The notes under the pieces: model-generated
Database searches by the model: none
What the model saw: only the letters and a program-made list of their open reading frames with translations
What the model was told of the DNA's origin: nothing
Origin: Ophthalmolycus amberensis
Taxonomy: Eukaryota; Chordata; Actinopteri; Perciformes; Zoarcidae
Assembly (NCBI GenBank): GCA_024529925.1
Contig: JAFEUB010000787.1
Location: forward strand, 633,501 to 697,500
Length of the DNA: 64,000 nucleotides
Reading direction: 5' to 3'
Part shown: positions 22,028-36,300 of the stretch, in pieces
How the letters are laid out: each line of letters starts with the position of its first letter
Position numbering within the stretch: the stretch's first letter is position 1
Program-made: the position numbers and the translations under genes

Positions 22028-24123
22028 TGAGTGAGAGAGAGAGAGAGCAACACAATACTCCACTACACTACAGCTGGAAAACAGCTCAACAAATGGTCAT
22101 CTCCATCCAATACCTCGTTGCACAGACACAAACATAATCCAGACACAATTATCTTCAGCATCAAACTCATTCTTTGGAAGTTACGTCATAATTACATGAT
22201 AGAGACACAATTGATAATCAATTCTAGTCGTACTCAAAGTACTCAAATCCTTTAAAATAGCAAAAGTAGCAATACCAAAATGAGAAGTTAATGTCCCGCA
22301 TACTGAATTGTATGTATATGTCTACATATGTATAAGTGTATATATATTATACATATATACATAAATAAATATAATAGTATTAGATTATTCTTCAAATACT
22401 GTATTTAGTACAATCTTAAGATACTTTACTTTATACAATTTCATTCATTTATGCTATTTATGATTATTACTCCACAACATTGTAGAACCAAACATTGCAC
22501 TTTTTTACTCCACTACATATATGTGACAGTAGTATATTTGAATGCACATTTTACAAACACAAACTACAATGAGCAAATACAATCTTCACTTATGCTGTTC
22601 ATACGTATGTACTTTTACAGTCCTCAAATCACAATGTGCAATTACTACATATTCAAAACCACCATTTATTACTGATGCATTGACTTTGAGGCGGACGTAT
22701 CCTTAAACTACCCGAGTACTTAATGCATCATGTTTTATATGCATCAATCTGCATGAGTAAGTAATCACTATGGCTGTCAAGTTAATATTATTTATTTATA
22801 TAGATGTCAAGTAAATGTCATGCAGTAAAAAGTACAATCTTTTTTTCTGAATTCTAGTGGAGTATAGCAGTTTATACAGTTCACACTACTGTTTATACGA
22901 TCCAAAGACTTTCTCAAATCCACATTTGCCATCCTCGAGGAGAAATAGAGACTCGTAGTTAAAAAATAAATAAATAAATGTAAAGCACAGGTCAAATGTG
23001 GCGGCTGGAAAGCCATTACATGGCGTGACGCCACATTATGGTTCTCATTTTGTGGCAGCTTTTTGCATAAATACCAGCTGATGTCATCACTCATGTGTCT
23101 CCACTTGCGCAGCCCTGACCTGTCAGTGGGAGCGGGGCTGTTAGCACAGCAATGAACAAGCCTTAATGGTAGCCCTCATTCACAAGAAATGTTTAAAGCC
23201 AGCAATCACTGCCTGAAATAAAAAGCTTTTTAAATGAGCGTGTGGCGTGGCGTGGGGGGGGGGGGGCAAATTGGAACGTGTGTGTGTGTGTCCACATAAC
23301 ATGCCTCCCTGCTTGTGTTTCTGTGCGTTCCCGTTCATCGCACCTTGAACCGTCAGCGCCCTCACAGCTTCAACTCACCGCGGAGGTCAACACCAAATGT
23401 CTAGTGTGACGGATGCTCCCTTCACGAGACGCACGACCCCTGACCCCTCGTGTAACAGGGCCGGGTCCCAAATAACATTAAAAGTCCATCCAGCGCGGGC
23501 GTAAATGCTTCTCATTATTGAACAATTGGTTTCCTGGTCCAATAATCGCAAATGGGGAACCGTACACGGATCTAGGGGCGATTCATCAAGTCCTCTCCTC
23601 TCATGCATATTGAGGAAGCATCAGATGGGGTCCACCGCTCCATTCATATTCATGTGGTAGGATTGAGAAATACTGAGGGAGACGGTCATTTGAATTTCAA
23701 TAACATGTCAGACGTTTTTTAAATATGAGAATTAAAATTCCGTATGAAACCTTTGCCCATAATCCCTTTTGACAGTTTGTCCAGATCCCAGAGAATACAT
23801 TTCTGGACGTTCACTGAAACCATCAGTGACCTGTCAGAAACCCAGACTGATCCCTCACCTTTTACCCGCTATCTTTGTATCATTCATCAGTCTTCGGATG
23901 ATTAGTGTGTGCGTGCGTGTGCATGTGCCTGTGTGAGAAAGAGATAGAGAGACACAGAAGGCCGGGGGGGGGGGGGGGGTTATTGGTCCAAACCTGGTGT
24001 ACAGTATGAATTTCCATCTGGAGTGACAGGAAATCAATGTGGAAGTGCAGCAGATTGTGCTCCGAACCTGGATGCAGCTGAAGTATAATCATCTCACCAA
24101 TGACCTCCAGGGCTTTGGACACA

Positions 24124-24161
<38 letters not shown>

Positions 24162-26257
24162 GTGCGACATATGCACAACAGCTGGTACATGTACTGTACA
24201 AGCACCTGTTGGGCTGACGCAAATATGCAGAAACACACAAACACGCACATTATTGAGCTTCTCTCACACACATACATACGGATAGACACATAGTGTTGGT
24301 TCAAGCCTCCTTTAGGGGGCATTGCATTGACCGACAATGAATTCCCTTTAGCGTACATACACAATGCGAGTATAGAGGAATGGAATAAACAAAAAAAATT
24401 ATTAACTCACTGGCCCATAACTGACACTCCCCCCTATACCTCCCTCCGAAAAGATCACATGTTTATTGCATATTTATAACGCAAAAGGCTGTCTTTTATA
24501 TCTATACAATGTCAACAAATAAAGAAGTGGTTGCTCTTGGCGATGAACCCACCGAGGATTATCAACCGAATCTGCTCGATGGAGCATTTCAGCGTCTTTC
24601 AGCTCAGTGTTTGGTTTTCTAGCATGATTTATTTGACCGCTCTCAGAGAGCAATTTCCTGCTGCTGCAGCATGCTATTTTTAAGCACACACCTAAAAACA
24701 CTACCTGCTCAGCACCAATTGGCAGACGGACACTGATAGCGTTTAGCTGGTGAACATAGTGGCTCATTAAGCAGCTAAAGAGCCAGATATTTTTCTCAGG
24801 AGTTGGTGGAGAGCTAAAAAGAAAACATAGGACTTAAAGAGTGTGAATATTGAGCAGAATCATCATGTAGGCAGAAACATGCCTCAATATGAATTCGTGA
24901 TCATTGAAACTCAGTCAGCTCCTTGTACAGTATGAAAAGCCACATGTTTGTCTGCGGGGCAAGGTCATGATGTGGTGGATTTATTGGTCTGCCACATAGA
25001 CTTTATTGAATCGTGCGGGCAGTGTGGTGTGGGAACAAACATCACCGCACATTGTCTCAAAATCATTTCCTTCGGCCTCCTCTAGACTCACTGATCTCTG
25101 ACTCCCACAGGTCGACCGACGCACCCAATGCAGCTGCGCCGAAAAACTAATTGAGGACGCCCTGTTTTGTCCCTAATTAGACAAGCCGTCCCCAATCAGT
25201 CGGTTTGAATTCCAAATTTTGCAGTTGTTTGACAATCCAGAAACACACACACACACACGCGCACACACACACACACACACGGTAGAAAGTCATTACCCAG
25301 GAGGACTCACTGATCTCTGCAGCCCTCAGAGAAGAGATGGCCAGGCCAGCTGAGACCCCACTGATCACAGTCCAGAGGGGCAGCGGGGGACAATCACATG
25401 TGTCTGTGTGTGTGTGTGTGTGTGTGTCTGTGTGTGAGTGTGTGAGTGTGTGTGTGTGTATGCATAGAGGTTACAGATATCCGGCAGCTGTGTCCCATAG
25501 CTCCAAGGTTTAAGTGACAGGTCGGTGGCTGAGCTCATAGGCAGGAGGAGGAAGAGGAGAGAGATGAAGGGATCTGATAGCAGGATGCAGAGAGAAGATG
25601 TGAGACAATGCAACAGTGGTGGGGGAGGGTGAGGAGGGAGGAAGAGACAATGGACGTAGACGCTGTTGAAGGGCAAGAAAAAGAAAGATTGAAGGACAGA
25701 TTCAGGCTGTGAATATGTCTGCTATCTCTGCCCATGGATGTTGATGTGCCACTGAATATATTATTATGGAACAGTTTGGATTTTAGAGGGCAAACAGGAA
25801 TCATTTTAGCCTTGAATCTTAGTTTTTTGCGCAGGTGTTTCTCAAGAATCTATAAATGTGTTTGGTTTTTCTCTACAAATTGTATTCATGCCACTTCTCC
25901 TACTCTACGATAAAGGGCAACTCTTGGCTGCAGTGTATAAAGAATCATTCATGTTATAATAGATAAAGTATGCAAATTGTATGTAAATAGTTGAAATCAG
26001 GACGTAATTAGTCACTGGATTTGAGATTTTACTGCATAACCCTGAATGAACAGCAGCCAATATTTAATTGCATAAAAAAACTTTGCATCATTTATTGGCA
26101 TACTGTATGTGTTGTTTAAAGTGTATTTACAGGTTAATTTACGGGTTAATTAAGACTCAAATCTGGGTTAAATCAGGATAATGCTGTTTCTGCTTTTCGT
26201 CGAGCTATGCATTCCTTTTTTGACTGTGTGTGTTTACTGCTGTCGTGTATACGTATG

Positions 26258-26297
<40 letters not shown>

Positions 26298-27694
26298 TCA
26301 GCCCCACCCAGGCAGACCAGATGGCCCGCACTTCACCTTCTCCTCGTCACACATCATGTGATCATGGCCCCAGATAATCCGTGTAATGACTATCAACACA
26401 CGAGTTGTGTGGTCTGAATTAAATATAGAGAGGCAACAACAGCAGTGTGTTTGTGTGTGTGTTTGTGCCCCACCAGGGGCCACATAACGTCAGCATGGGA
26501 GGGCCAACGGTGAACCTGTGTATGATGGAAACATTGTATTTTTAGTCCATGCATTATCATGTGTTAAGATCGAGTTGTTCACAGAGGAAATGATATATCA
26601 TAAGTGAGAACTATTTTACTGCTAGAATCAAACTTGCCAGCTCGAAACAGACAATTATAACAGCTTAGAAGCATCAACCCCAATTATATCAGTTGTACAC
26701 TTACAGCGGACCATTTGCAATTCATGTAGTGCTGTTTCATCATTTCTTTTCTTTTGTTAAAAAAATTAACTAAATCTGCTTTTGAAGCTGTTGTTGACAA
26801 TTTCACATCATACATCTTTAAAAAGGGCTAAATTTGTGCTGGAAAATATGAAGCTGGTCTCTTGAGAGGACGTCTACAGCAGAACCATCGAGCAGCAGCA
26901 TGGGACTTCAGGGGTTTATTTCATACCAGTGTTTGCGAATACACCGCTGCCCGACTATTTGACCAGCCGGTCAAAAGAAAGTCTCTCCAGATGGCCGGTC
27001 CCCCTCTGGCTACGCGTTTGGCTTCTCTCTCTGCGGAGCGCTGTGATGGCTCTGACGGAGGCAGCGGCAGCAATTAGTCGACCTCTCCACAAAGCCTCAG
27101 CTGCGAAAAAGGTAAATTAATTGGACGGACATTACAACGAGCAATCAATTTGTTCAGCCGCTTCTCTGTTTTTATGCGATGGGGCTATCGGCTCTGATTG
27201 GATGCTAGCCTACTTGACTTGAGATCGCTTGATCTTCAGTGGCCTCGACGACTCCAGAGAAAGGATGAGCGTACACTCGCAAACCCAACAGAAGAGTGTG
27301 CAGCTGTTTGCTTCAAAGTGGGACGCGTTCAGCTACTTTTCCACGGCTATTTTTATGCTTTCTCAGACAACATTATGGCAGGCGAATGAGAGCAAACACG
27401 GGAAGCGGGGAAAGGGATGAATCATTAACCACATTTGAACCCGTGACCTTTAATGATACCGGTGCACGTCAACTCGCCAACGGGACATCCCAGATGGTGT
27501 TTTTCGTCAACTCAAATTTGCATAATTTAGTTTCTCTGTAACTTAATAAAGGGGGTTAGATTCGACACGTACGTTTTGTTTTGCCATGTCAGGATTCAGA
27601 GATGTGTCGTTATCTCACAGACATGCGTATGTGTCATTAGGATGTATATTCATAGGACAGAGTCTCTGTGTGTGTGTGTGTGTGTGTGCTGTGC

Positions 27695-27726
<32 letters not shown>

Positions 27727-28059
27727 GTGTGGTGTCACCGTGTCTGAGCTGGCTCAGAGTCCTCTGCTCTCATGTCAGCTGGGATGAAGAGCTGTGTACA
27801 GTCCATCAACTCACAGCTGCGACTTACAGCCTGGTGGTTGGTCAAGGTCTCACACACACACACACACACATCACACACACACACACACACACACACACGC
27901 GCACAACCAATCAGCAGCGACTGTGAGATGGCAAAGTTGCGTGATAGTTGGGGTGCTACTTCAATGCTTCTGTAGCTGGAGTAACTACCTAACCATAATA
28001 TATAATAATGTATATTGTTACGGGAATGTGCTATTCATAAATGCAGTGAACTGTCATGG
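20225..28059. other. no gene recognised; microsatellite-rich intergenic DNA
   Basis: GT/CA tracts lie at 21416-21446, 21982-22024, 24123-24157, 25241-25281, 25400-25458, 26256-26294, 27665-27730 and 27850-27899, with G runs at 23255-23267 and 23964-23979. An AT-rich stretch covers 22290-22480. Long ORFs here (for example 21411-21971 minus) are repeat-driven. No domain or splice-supported exon was seen. Confidence 0.5.
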
Positions 28060-28655
28060 CAGTGGTTCTCAACTGGTCTGGCTGCGGGACCCACCATCAC
28101 CCCTTAATGACAAGCCGCGACCCAAATCGAGGAACATTTTCAACTTCTCAAATGTATTTAATGAAAAGATGGTGCAGTTTGAACCTGAGCTGAAAATATC
28201 CTCTGCAGTCGTAGTGTAGGGAGCTCTCTTGTACAGAGAAATTGTTCCTGTAAGTCCCCGTCCCACACACGTTTCATGTCCCACACACGTTTCATGTCCC
28301 ACACACATTTCATGTCCCACACACGTTTCACGTAAACGAGTAAAACTGCTTCGTTTGTGATGTCTTCGTCCATTTGTAATGCAAAATGACCACCTAAATT
28401 CGAGCTGTGGTCTGTTGTTTGATGTCATCCGACATGTCTTCAATTCGCCTACTGATAGTGTCATTTGACAGAGGTATTTTCAGTTTATCCTCTGCTGATA
28501 TTAGCATTACAAGGTATTAAATAATTCCAAATATTGTTAAGGAGTGTGAATAGATGGCACTCCGCTGCATAAAAAAATCACCTTCAAAATAAAATTAAAA
28601 AGAAATTGGCCAGGCAATGAAAACGGGGCCGCGACCCACCAGTTGAGAATCACTG
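28060..28655 (-). mobile_element. decayed hAT DNA transposon with transposase remnants
   Basis: The ends are CAGTGGTTCTCAACTGG and CCAGTTGAGAATCACTG, a 17-bp inverted repeat with one mismatch, of the CAGnGGTTCTCAA type found in hAT elements. On the minus strand the interior still encodes EDKLKIPLSNDTISRRIEDM with SDDIKQQTTARI up to a TAG, and in another frame FALQMDEDITNEAVLLVYVK and EDIFS. These are recognisable pieces of ZBED/hAT-type transposases (the block around the first catalytic Asp). Stops and frameshifts are frequent, and most of the transposase is missing. The flanking 8-mers (TGTCATGG and CATTAGAG) do not match, so the target duplication is lost or the ends are eroded. Confidence 0.85.
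28259..28332. repeat. 18-bp tandem repeat, four copies, within the hAT remnant
   Basis: The unit is TCCCACACACGTTTCATG; one copy has ATTTC in place of GTTTC. On the minus strand it repeats the codons for Val-Gly-His-Glu-Thr-Cys in the former transposase, so it expanded in the element's own coding sequence. Confidence 0.92.
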
Positions 28656-31600
28656 CATTAGAGGGTGTCAAGTTCATGACAGTATGAGACTTAATGAAAA
28701 CTCCCTGCTTTACATCCACTAAAACACTTGGGATATAGTTTCTAAAAACACCTCCAGATCCTAAATCTGTTCTTCGTTCATCTGTTCTGCTAATTACAGA
28801 CTCAAACAGAAATGTCCTTTATTGGAGTAACTTCACTATTATAATAGATCCATTCTTTAGCACGTTGTAAATGGGGGATAATTGTGGTTCTGGTGTCCCT
28901 TTTAGTCACCAACTAAACCTTTTATCTGAAGCACTTACGGCTGCATCTTTTCAGGAAAAGTGTGATAAAAATAGTCATTTTAAATGTTTATCATATAACG
29001 CTCAGTAATTTGTTGTTAAATGGGTCTCTCTATACCCTCTCCCCACCTGCTATCTACTGCTTAGCCAGCTCCTTCTCACATTTCTCAGTGCTGCAGTACA
29101 TCTGCGGTATTTTCTCAAAAACTATTCCTCTGGGGAGCAAAAAAATAAATAAAATGCTTTCAGTGGCTACATCTGTGGCTCAGTAAGATATCCTCTCTTT
29201 TATTTTTCTTCCCCCATATCAAAATTGCAATTTAGGACGACGGCCGCCACTACACACAGCTACGCCTGCACACACACACAACCAGTGCTGGGCCGATACC
29301 ACAGAGAGGCTCTGTAATGTGTGAAGATATGGAAGGAGGCTCATCTGGCAGAAAGGGAAGTGCTTACACAGGCCTGTGGTTCAGGAAAACTGTTGACTGA
29401 CGCGGACTAAAAGTGTCCCATATGCACATTGCACTTAAAAAGGATATGAAATGACGAAATGATGAGTTTGTCATCTTTTAAGGCATCAACAATTTGGAAT
29501 GCAGAGACAATCATCTCGTATCATGCGAGCAGTAAATCTGAGCAGTGAAAACTCTTTTTATGTGCGTGCAGTACTTGCTGGTAATGGCAGCACACTGAGC
29601 CCGGGTGATCTGCATCATATTTACGTCCCAGCTTTGTTTTGCCCTTCTATAGCTGCTCCTCTACACCCACGCCCTTTGTGCATTACCTGCACTCATATCA
29701 CATCTGTCTACTCGAGTTCACCCGTCCTTTGCAGACGCTCACCTCGAGATTCCTAGTGCAAAATGACATCCAGTGACCTCTCCCCTCCTGCAGTCTTGTG
29801 GCCGTGCACCAGCTCGACCTCGGCCCGTCAGTCCGAGGCCGACTCGACTGCCCGACTGTGTCAGAGCCAAAGATGTTACACAAGCAACCGTTCTTCCCAC
29901 GTTCAGCAATTGACTTTCTTCTCGCTCCTGCTGCTGTTTTTAACACACAAATCGGGTGAACTCTCTTGCATTAATGCTGTAATTCCATTCAGGCGTGTGG
30001 CGCCCGAGGACACGTTTGCGCTAATGTGATCGAGAAAAAGAATTCAACCTTCTGGGTCCGCTCTATCACAGCTAATTATAATGCGATTGTAAGGATGTAT
30101 TGCTTTGCACCCAGTCTGACATCGTACCTTCAGTGACATTACAAGCAAACTAGATGATGTGCAAAGTGTTTGAAGTGCACCTCCACCTGCCTGTGCTGTA
30201 GAGATTTAGATGGACTTTCTACAGTCTCTATCCATCTCGGGGTGTCAAGGCTGTCTGAAATGATACGGTGATTTGTAAGTAACCGAGCTGCACTCAACCA
30301 ACATGATGGAAGAGTTTAAGCGACTTCCTCTTAACTTGGTGATGTGACTCCACTCCGCCGGCGTCAGGGCTAGCGTGGTGCAGGGTGAAACATGCTCACA
30401 AATCCCCCATGTGATCTCTGTTAGATGTTCTTGTTGTCAGCATATGGCTACTGAAAGAGAAGCGAGATCACAATCACCGGGGCAACACCTCTCTCTCTTT
30501 GCATTCTCTTTGCATTTTGGGTCCGACAAGCCCAAACAATCCCAGATGGCGACAGTTATCGGCAGCCATCGGGCGCCTCGTCTCCGTGGTTAAGGTCCTG
30601 GTTGAATGACCAGCATGTGAGATGGATGGATGAGGGCTGCTATCTTAAACGGGAACATGTTTTCATTCACAAATGCAGGTCCATTTTTCCTTATCACAAG
30701 TAGAATTCAGTCCAGCATAGATGCATCTATGTCTGTATCTTTCTGAAATTGGCACTTATTAGAAAATTCAGTTGGTATTCTACACCAGAAAACAGAAAGA
30801 AAAAAACTGTGTTAGAGATGCTAGCAGGATGGTACGAGGTACCAGTCTGTCCGTCAACCACTTCCAGAAATACCTCTACTATCTCTGGCACAAATTGATA
30901 TCCCGACCTTGTCCCTAGAGGACCAAGCTGATGAGTTTGGTGGTCTCTCTTTTTCTTTAAGTGCCTCTGAAGGCACTTGTCCTTTGTGGTTTCCAGGGAA
31001 ATTGCAATGAAACTTCAATTCGTGTTCAATTTGTTACTATTCGATGAGCAACTTGAGACGCGAGACTGGAGACTGGAGTTCAGAGACGAGTCAGTAGCCA
31101 GTTTAAAAGCTCATTCTTAACCAATAAAAAGCGAAATCCTCCTCAGACGGTAGCTAGTCGGTTCTGAGATTGTATTTCAGCCATTGCATTCTGCCTCTTT
31201 TGCTCTCCGCACAGACTGTTTACCAGAGCCTGCTCCAACATGATTGGTCAGTACTACTACAAACTGGAACGCTTCCGATCCCAAAATCTTCCGTCTCGTT
31301 GACCACACATTCTGCATATGAATGCAGAATGTGTTTATAGTTATTAGTTTAGAAATATATTACATTAAAGATAATGAATATTATGCAGAAACCACTTTGT
31401 GAGCAGGCCCCCTTTTAAGAAAGAAACTAAATCTTTTATTTCCATTTCATCCATTCGTTACCGTCTCCTCTCCTGAATGTCCGGCACTTAGGGAGAGCAG
31501 TGAGTAAACATTCATGAATCTCCATGGATCTCCATTGCTGACGACATGCTCATTCATTTTCCATGTCTCCGGGTTAAAGCCTTGAGGATTAAAAAAAAAA

Positions 31601-33298
31601 AAAAAAAAAGCAGCGAGGGCCACAGCAGGGCGAGGGCTGTAGGCTACTAAATGAATATACAATGAAAGATTATATAAAATAAACAGAAATGACGGGACTA
31701 AAATATACCCAGCTGAAGCATTAAGAAGCAGCTCTATTGTCCAGGGAAGTACGGAGTTAGAGTACATCTCCACGGGGTGAAAGAGCAAAAAGAAAATGAT
31801 AGAGTAGATTCCCGTATTCAGAGTAGATGGATGAAGCCCTGTCGGCGAATTAACAACTATGTGGCAGCTTTCACACGTGCATGTCTTCACTCCCGTCGCC
31901 TGTCACAGTGGCCTGGGAGGGAGGGAGGGAGGGAGGTGAGACTTTCAACACACTACTCTTTTGACCTCCTCCTCCTCCTCTCACGTTTTTAAACACTGCA
32001 GGCACACTGAAGCAAGTTCTGGCTCAAAGATCGTAAAAAGTTACTACAAAAAATGTGAGTGGATCTTTACATCAATTCAAATGTAAGCTGCAGTTACATG
32101 GGAGTGTCATGCATGCTTGGAACATTTATTTTATAAAAACAGTATGTTTCTCCGGTTAGAATGAGCCAACAGCCCTATCTGTTATGTCTGTGACAAACAA
32201 AGACTTTATGGTGGCAATTTGAAATATGTTTATGAAAGAAATATTGCTGTTCTTTTAGAAAAAGAACAAATGGAAATAAAAGCTGCTGCATTTAAATAAG
32301 ATAACTCTTATTGTGACAAGAAACAGGAGGAAGATAAAGCTACATTTTGAATATGTATTGGATTGAAATGTTTTTTTAAATTTATTAGAATTGTTTACAT
32401 TTTGGGTCTCGGAAAATATCCAAACAACCTCCCAAATTCAAATATTGGCAAGATGCTGTTTGACCATCTGACTACTTTGCCATATTCAAGGTTTAACACA
32501 AAGAGCACATCAACAGAAAAATAAATGTAATCCTCAATTGTAATTAAGAAGTTCAGAAGATGTATCTTAGGTTTGCACACAAGCTCAAATCCTCTTTGGT
32601 GCTACATATCATTGAGAGACAGAAGGTCAGGCTAAAACTCTCTCAATAGTATTCTGATTATGATAGTTTACTAGTAACTATCATTCCCACAGTAACATAA
32701 AACAGGGTGGCTGCTCTGGTTTATAGCCCAGTGAGGGAATTGTTTACACCCAAACGCACTGATCAGTCCGTCCTGTGCAAAATTAACAACATACGTGCAA
32801 ATCATAAATCAGATGACATTTCCCATTTATATCTTTGACACCAACGGTTGTGACGCCGGGCTCTTCACAGGATGACACCATTAACGGCTGCACTCCCATA
32901 AATTCAGACTTTTTTCGTTATCCGTACGTTGTCACCACATTTTCCTGCTACTCGCTGCACCCTCTAATGCTGTTGGAGGATGGCTTTTGCAATATATATA
33001 TATATACACACCCATACGGTGTTCTGGTCGGGCCAGTCGTATAGCTCTGCACTGGGACTTTGAAAATAGCAGGCGTGTTTGCAGAAATCGTTGAAATGCC
33101 CTGAAACCAAGGTAATTGGATGTAGCTGTGCTGTGATTCTCACCCCTCAAAGAGGCTGACAGCATTGAGAAACCAGGTCACAGATCTTTTTCGGAGGATG
33201 TTTTCTCCTGGCCGCTAAAACTAAGTTTCTCCACACAAACACTGTTTCACAGGATTATACTGGCACTCCTGGCAATAACAGCCAGTCAGAGCCTTATG

Positions 33299-33339
<41 letters not shown>

Positions 33340-36300
33340 GCTGACTTTTCTCTCTTGGTGATGTGTCTTTTTTTATTATTATTATTTTTTTGGGTTATCT
33401 CTCCTTCTCTTATGGTCATTATGCTCTGAGACATTTTGAAGATATGTGTGTGAGTGTGTGCACGTCCAAATGTGCATGGGACCGGCAGATGAGAAGCAAA
33501 ACTTCCATCCCAAGTCCCCCGAGCTCCCCTCCAATATCACCCCATGGGCTTTGTTTTGATCCCCTCAGCCAGTCATTCTCCTCAGCCACCTCTTAAGCCC
33601 CCGTGCACACTGTGCTGTATGTGTGTGTGGGGGGGGGGGGGGCACAGGGATACATGCACAGTGCCCCCTTAAGCCTTTTGTGCTCCAAATGTACACCGTC
33701 TTGCCCTTATTCCCACTGCCAATTTCTCCCCTGCTCGTTGGTCTATGTATGCTGCGCGGGGCTTATAACGGCAGAACGAGTCTTGGCTCTTCTTCCCGCT
33801 CGCTCTGCCATCAGAAGTCTCGGAGGTATTCTCCTCTCGCTGCCTCTTCACAGCCCAAGGCTTTTTTTTTCAAAGTATGCGAGCTCGTTGCTCTCGCCCT
33901 CCTTCCTGTGAATCCTTGCCGAGAATCTTCTGCTGGAGTTCTTCTGAGGAGTTTGAGCTGAACGGTGCCTGCTTTCGTGTGCTGGAAATCATACAAGAAT
34001 AGCTTGTTACAGTAGAATCACCACAACGGTGCTCAGTGTGCTTACGCATCCCGTCAGTGAGCCTCAGTCATATCATAACCATTCAAGGACATTTTAATGG
34101 AGTCTTAGTCTGAGTTCGTGGAACAAAGGCAGGTTTCTTGCTCATGGAATATTAGAAGCGACACAGCATTTTCAATTTTGCATAAATGTGGGCATTCAAA
34201 TTCCCAGAAAGATGCATGAAGGTACACTTACGTAATCGTGCGAACACAAAGACTGACTTCATAGTTTGTTTAATCTGCACGGTTTTACTCAGTGATTAAA
34301 GTCCCACTCTCCATTTTAATCTCTTTGAATTTTACATTTGTCTTTCCTCTCTGTGGCTGCCAGGCTTTATGACTCAATAGCAGCATCAGCAGCATGGAGG
34401 CCCATTTCATTGTTTACTCCCATACAGGTCTCTCCACTTCACAACAAGGCCACCTAAATGCCTTAAGGGTACATTTAGTGCAGTTTAAGTGCTCGGGACG
34501 TGTTAATGTGTTTCCTACAAGGATAACATGTCTCCAGTGTGCTTTTATGTATTTGTCAGGGCAATAATGTCTGCTCTGCACTGAAGTTTGGCCAACGTCC
34601 AGATTACTGCAAGACCTAATCAGCTTAATATGAAGTGCAGCAGATATTGTTGAGTGCACAAGACATAAGGTGCGGTGTGAGTAATTGTTGCTGGCTGTTA
34701 AACCACAAAGATCCTCAGCAACACAAACAAATGTGAAGATGAAACAAAGGTCTGGGATATTATACCATTATAATACTTAACAAAAGTGCAGATGCAATGA
34801 CGCTGTCCAAATTCAATCCATTATTTCCTTTTTATATTCTAGTTCATTATGGTGAGCAGTCTGTCGGGGCGGGTTTAGAGCAACAATAAGCTGTATATGC
34901 ATCTCCCCTGGAGTCAGGATTTTAGAAATACGAAGTTCCCCTTTTGACCCGTATAAGCGTACTGTTGCTATGCTTGTCAGGCGTTCTAGTCCAGCTCTGC
35001 ACATATGTAGTGTACAGTGACAACAGCGACAGATTTACCAATGCAGATTCTTAGTCATTTATCAAACACTGAGTTCCAGATTTCAGACTGAGGAAGATGA
35101 AAGCAGGCTCTTCATTTCCAGCCTGACACAGTCCATTCTGCCGGCTCAAATACAACAGTCGCTGGCAGATTTGATCAGATGTAGCTAGCGAGCTAATTGA
35201 GCTAACGTTCCATGAATTGGTTCAAAACAAAGCCTCAAAATTGTAAAGGGTCATTGTTGGTTAGGCTGCTGAGCTTCAGTAGCATCTTTTAGGACAAAAA
35301 GACTAACCAATGTGTATGCCAAATGTCATGCTATCTCGGGTAATAATGTCTGAGGTCGCTTTGTAAACCCCCCCCCCCCCCAAATCCAGGAAAGAGCAAG
35401 ATAGAGCTGCTAATGTTAGCCTACCCTCATCTCTGATAACATGTAGGATTCAGGAGTGGGTGTCCTCTTCATGAACAAGGCTCTTTTAAGCTAATGTAGT
35501 CAGTCAGCATGCTCCTTAGCCTTGGAAGTAATGCTCCTACAGGTAGTAAGGTAGTTAGCCAAACATGCAAATGGTTGCAGCTTACGTTAGAGCAGATAAA
35601 CACACATTTTAATTCATGATTAGGTGATTCATTCATTATTATATAAAGATTGTTGTTTAGATTTTTTTATGTTTAATTATCAGTCATTTCTTCTGCGTCA
35701 CAAAATAATTTGAACTCAAATAGTATGTAAAAGTAATTGACAAAATTTGAAGCTCACGTGTACTTATCCCATGACACATTAACGACAAACCAACCAACAT
35801 GGAAACCGGCCGTTAGGGGGCCTATTGACCTCCGTTAATGACTCATAGAGAGCCATAATCATTCCCATGGGACACGTTACTTAGGAGTGTGTTAATGTGT
35901 GTGTGCTCACATGTGTGTGTCTCCCTGTATTTTGACTTTATTTGAATCGATACAGGGTTTATAATGTGGCTACCTTTTGTGCCTTTGTGTCTCTTTCTCT
36001 CGTGTCTGTGTCGCTGCACAGCAGACATTTTTTGGCAGAAAAGGATGCTGTGCCATTAAGAGCAGCAGTGGTATCAGTATCAGCGCGGGGATAATAATTG
36101 CTGGATGGGACTGCGGGGATTAGCGCATGGCTAAGCTTGTTGTGACCACAGATTGCGGGGCACTTGAAATGAGCACTGCCGGGCCACGGCCAGGGTGGAT
36201 TAGAGTGTTGCTGGACTGGTGGAGGGCGGGGATTGCATGAGTGACTACCTGGTTTGCTTAAAGGCTGGCTGGAGGGCTTAGTGCCTGGCTGACTGGTTAG

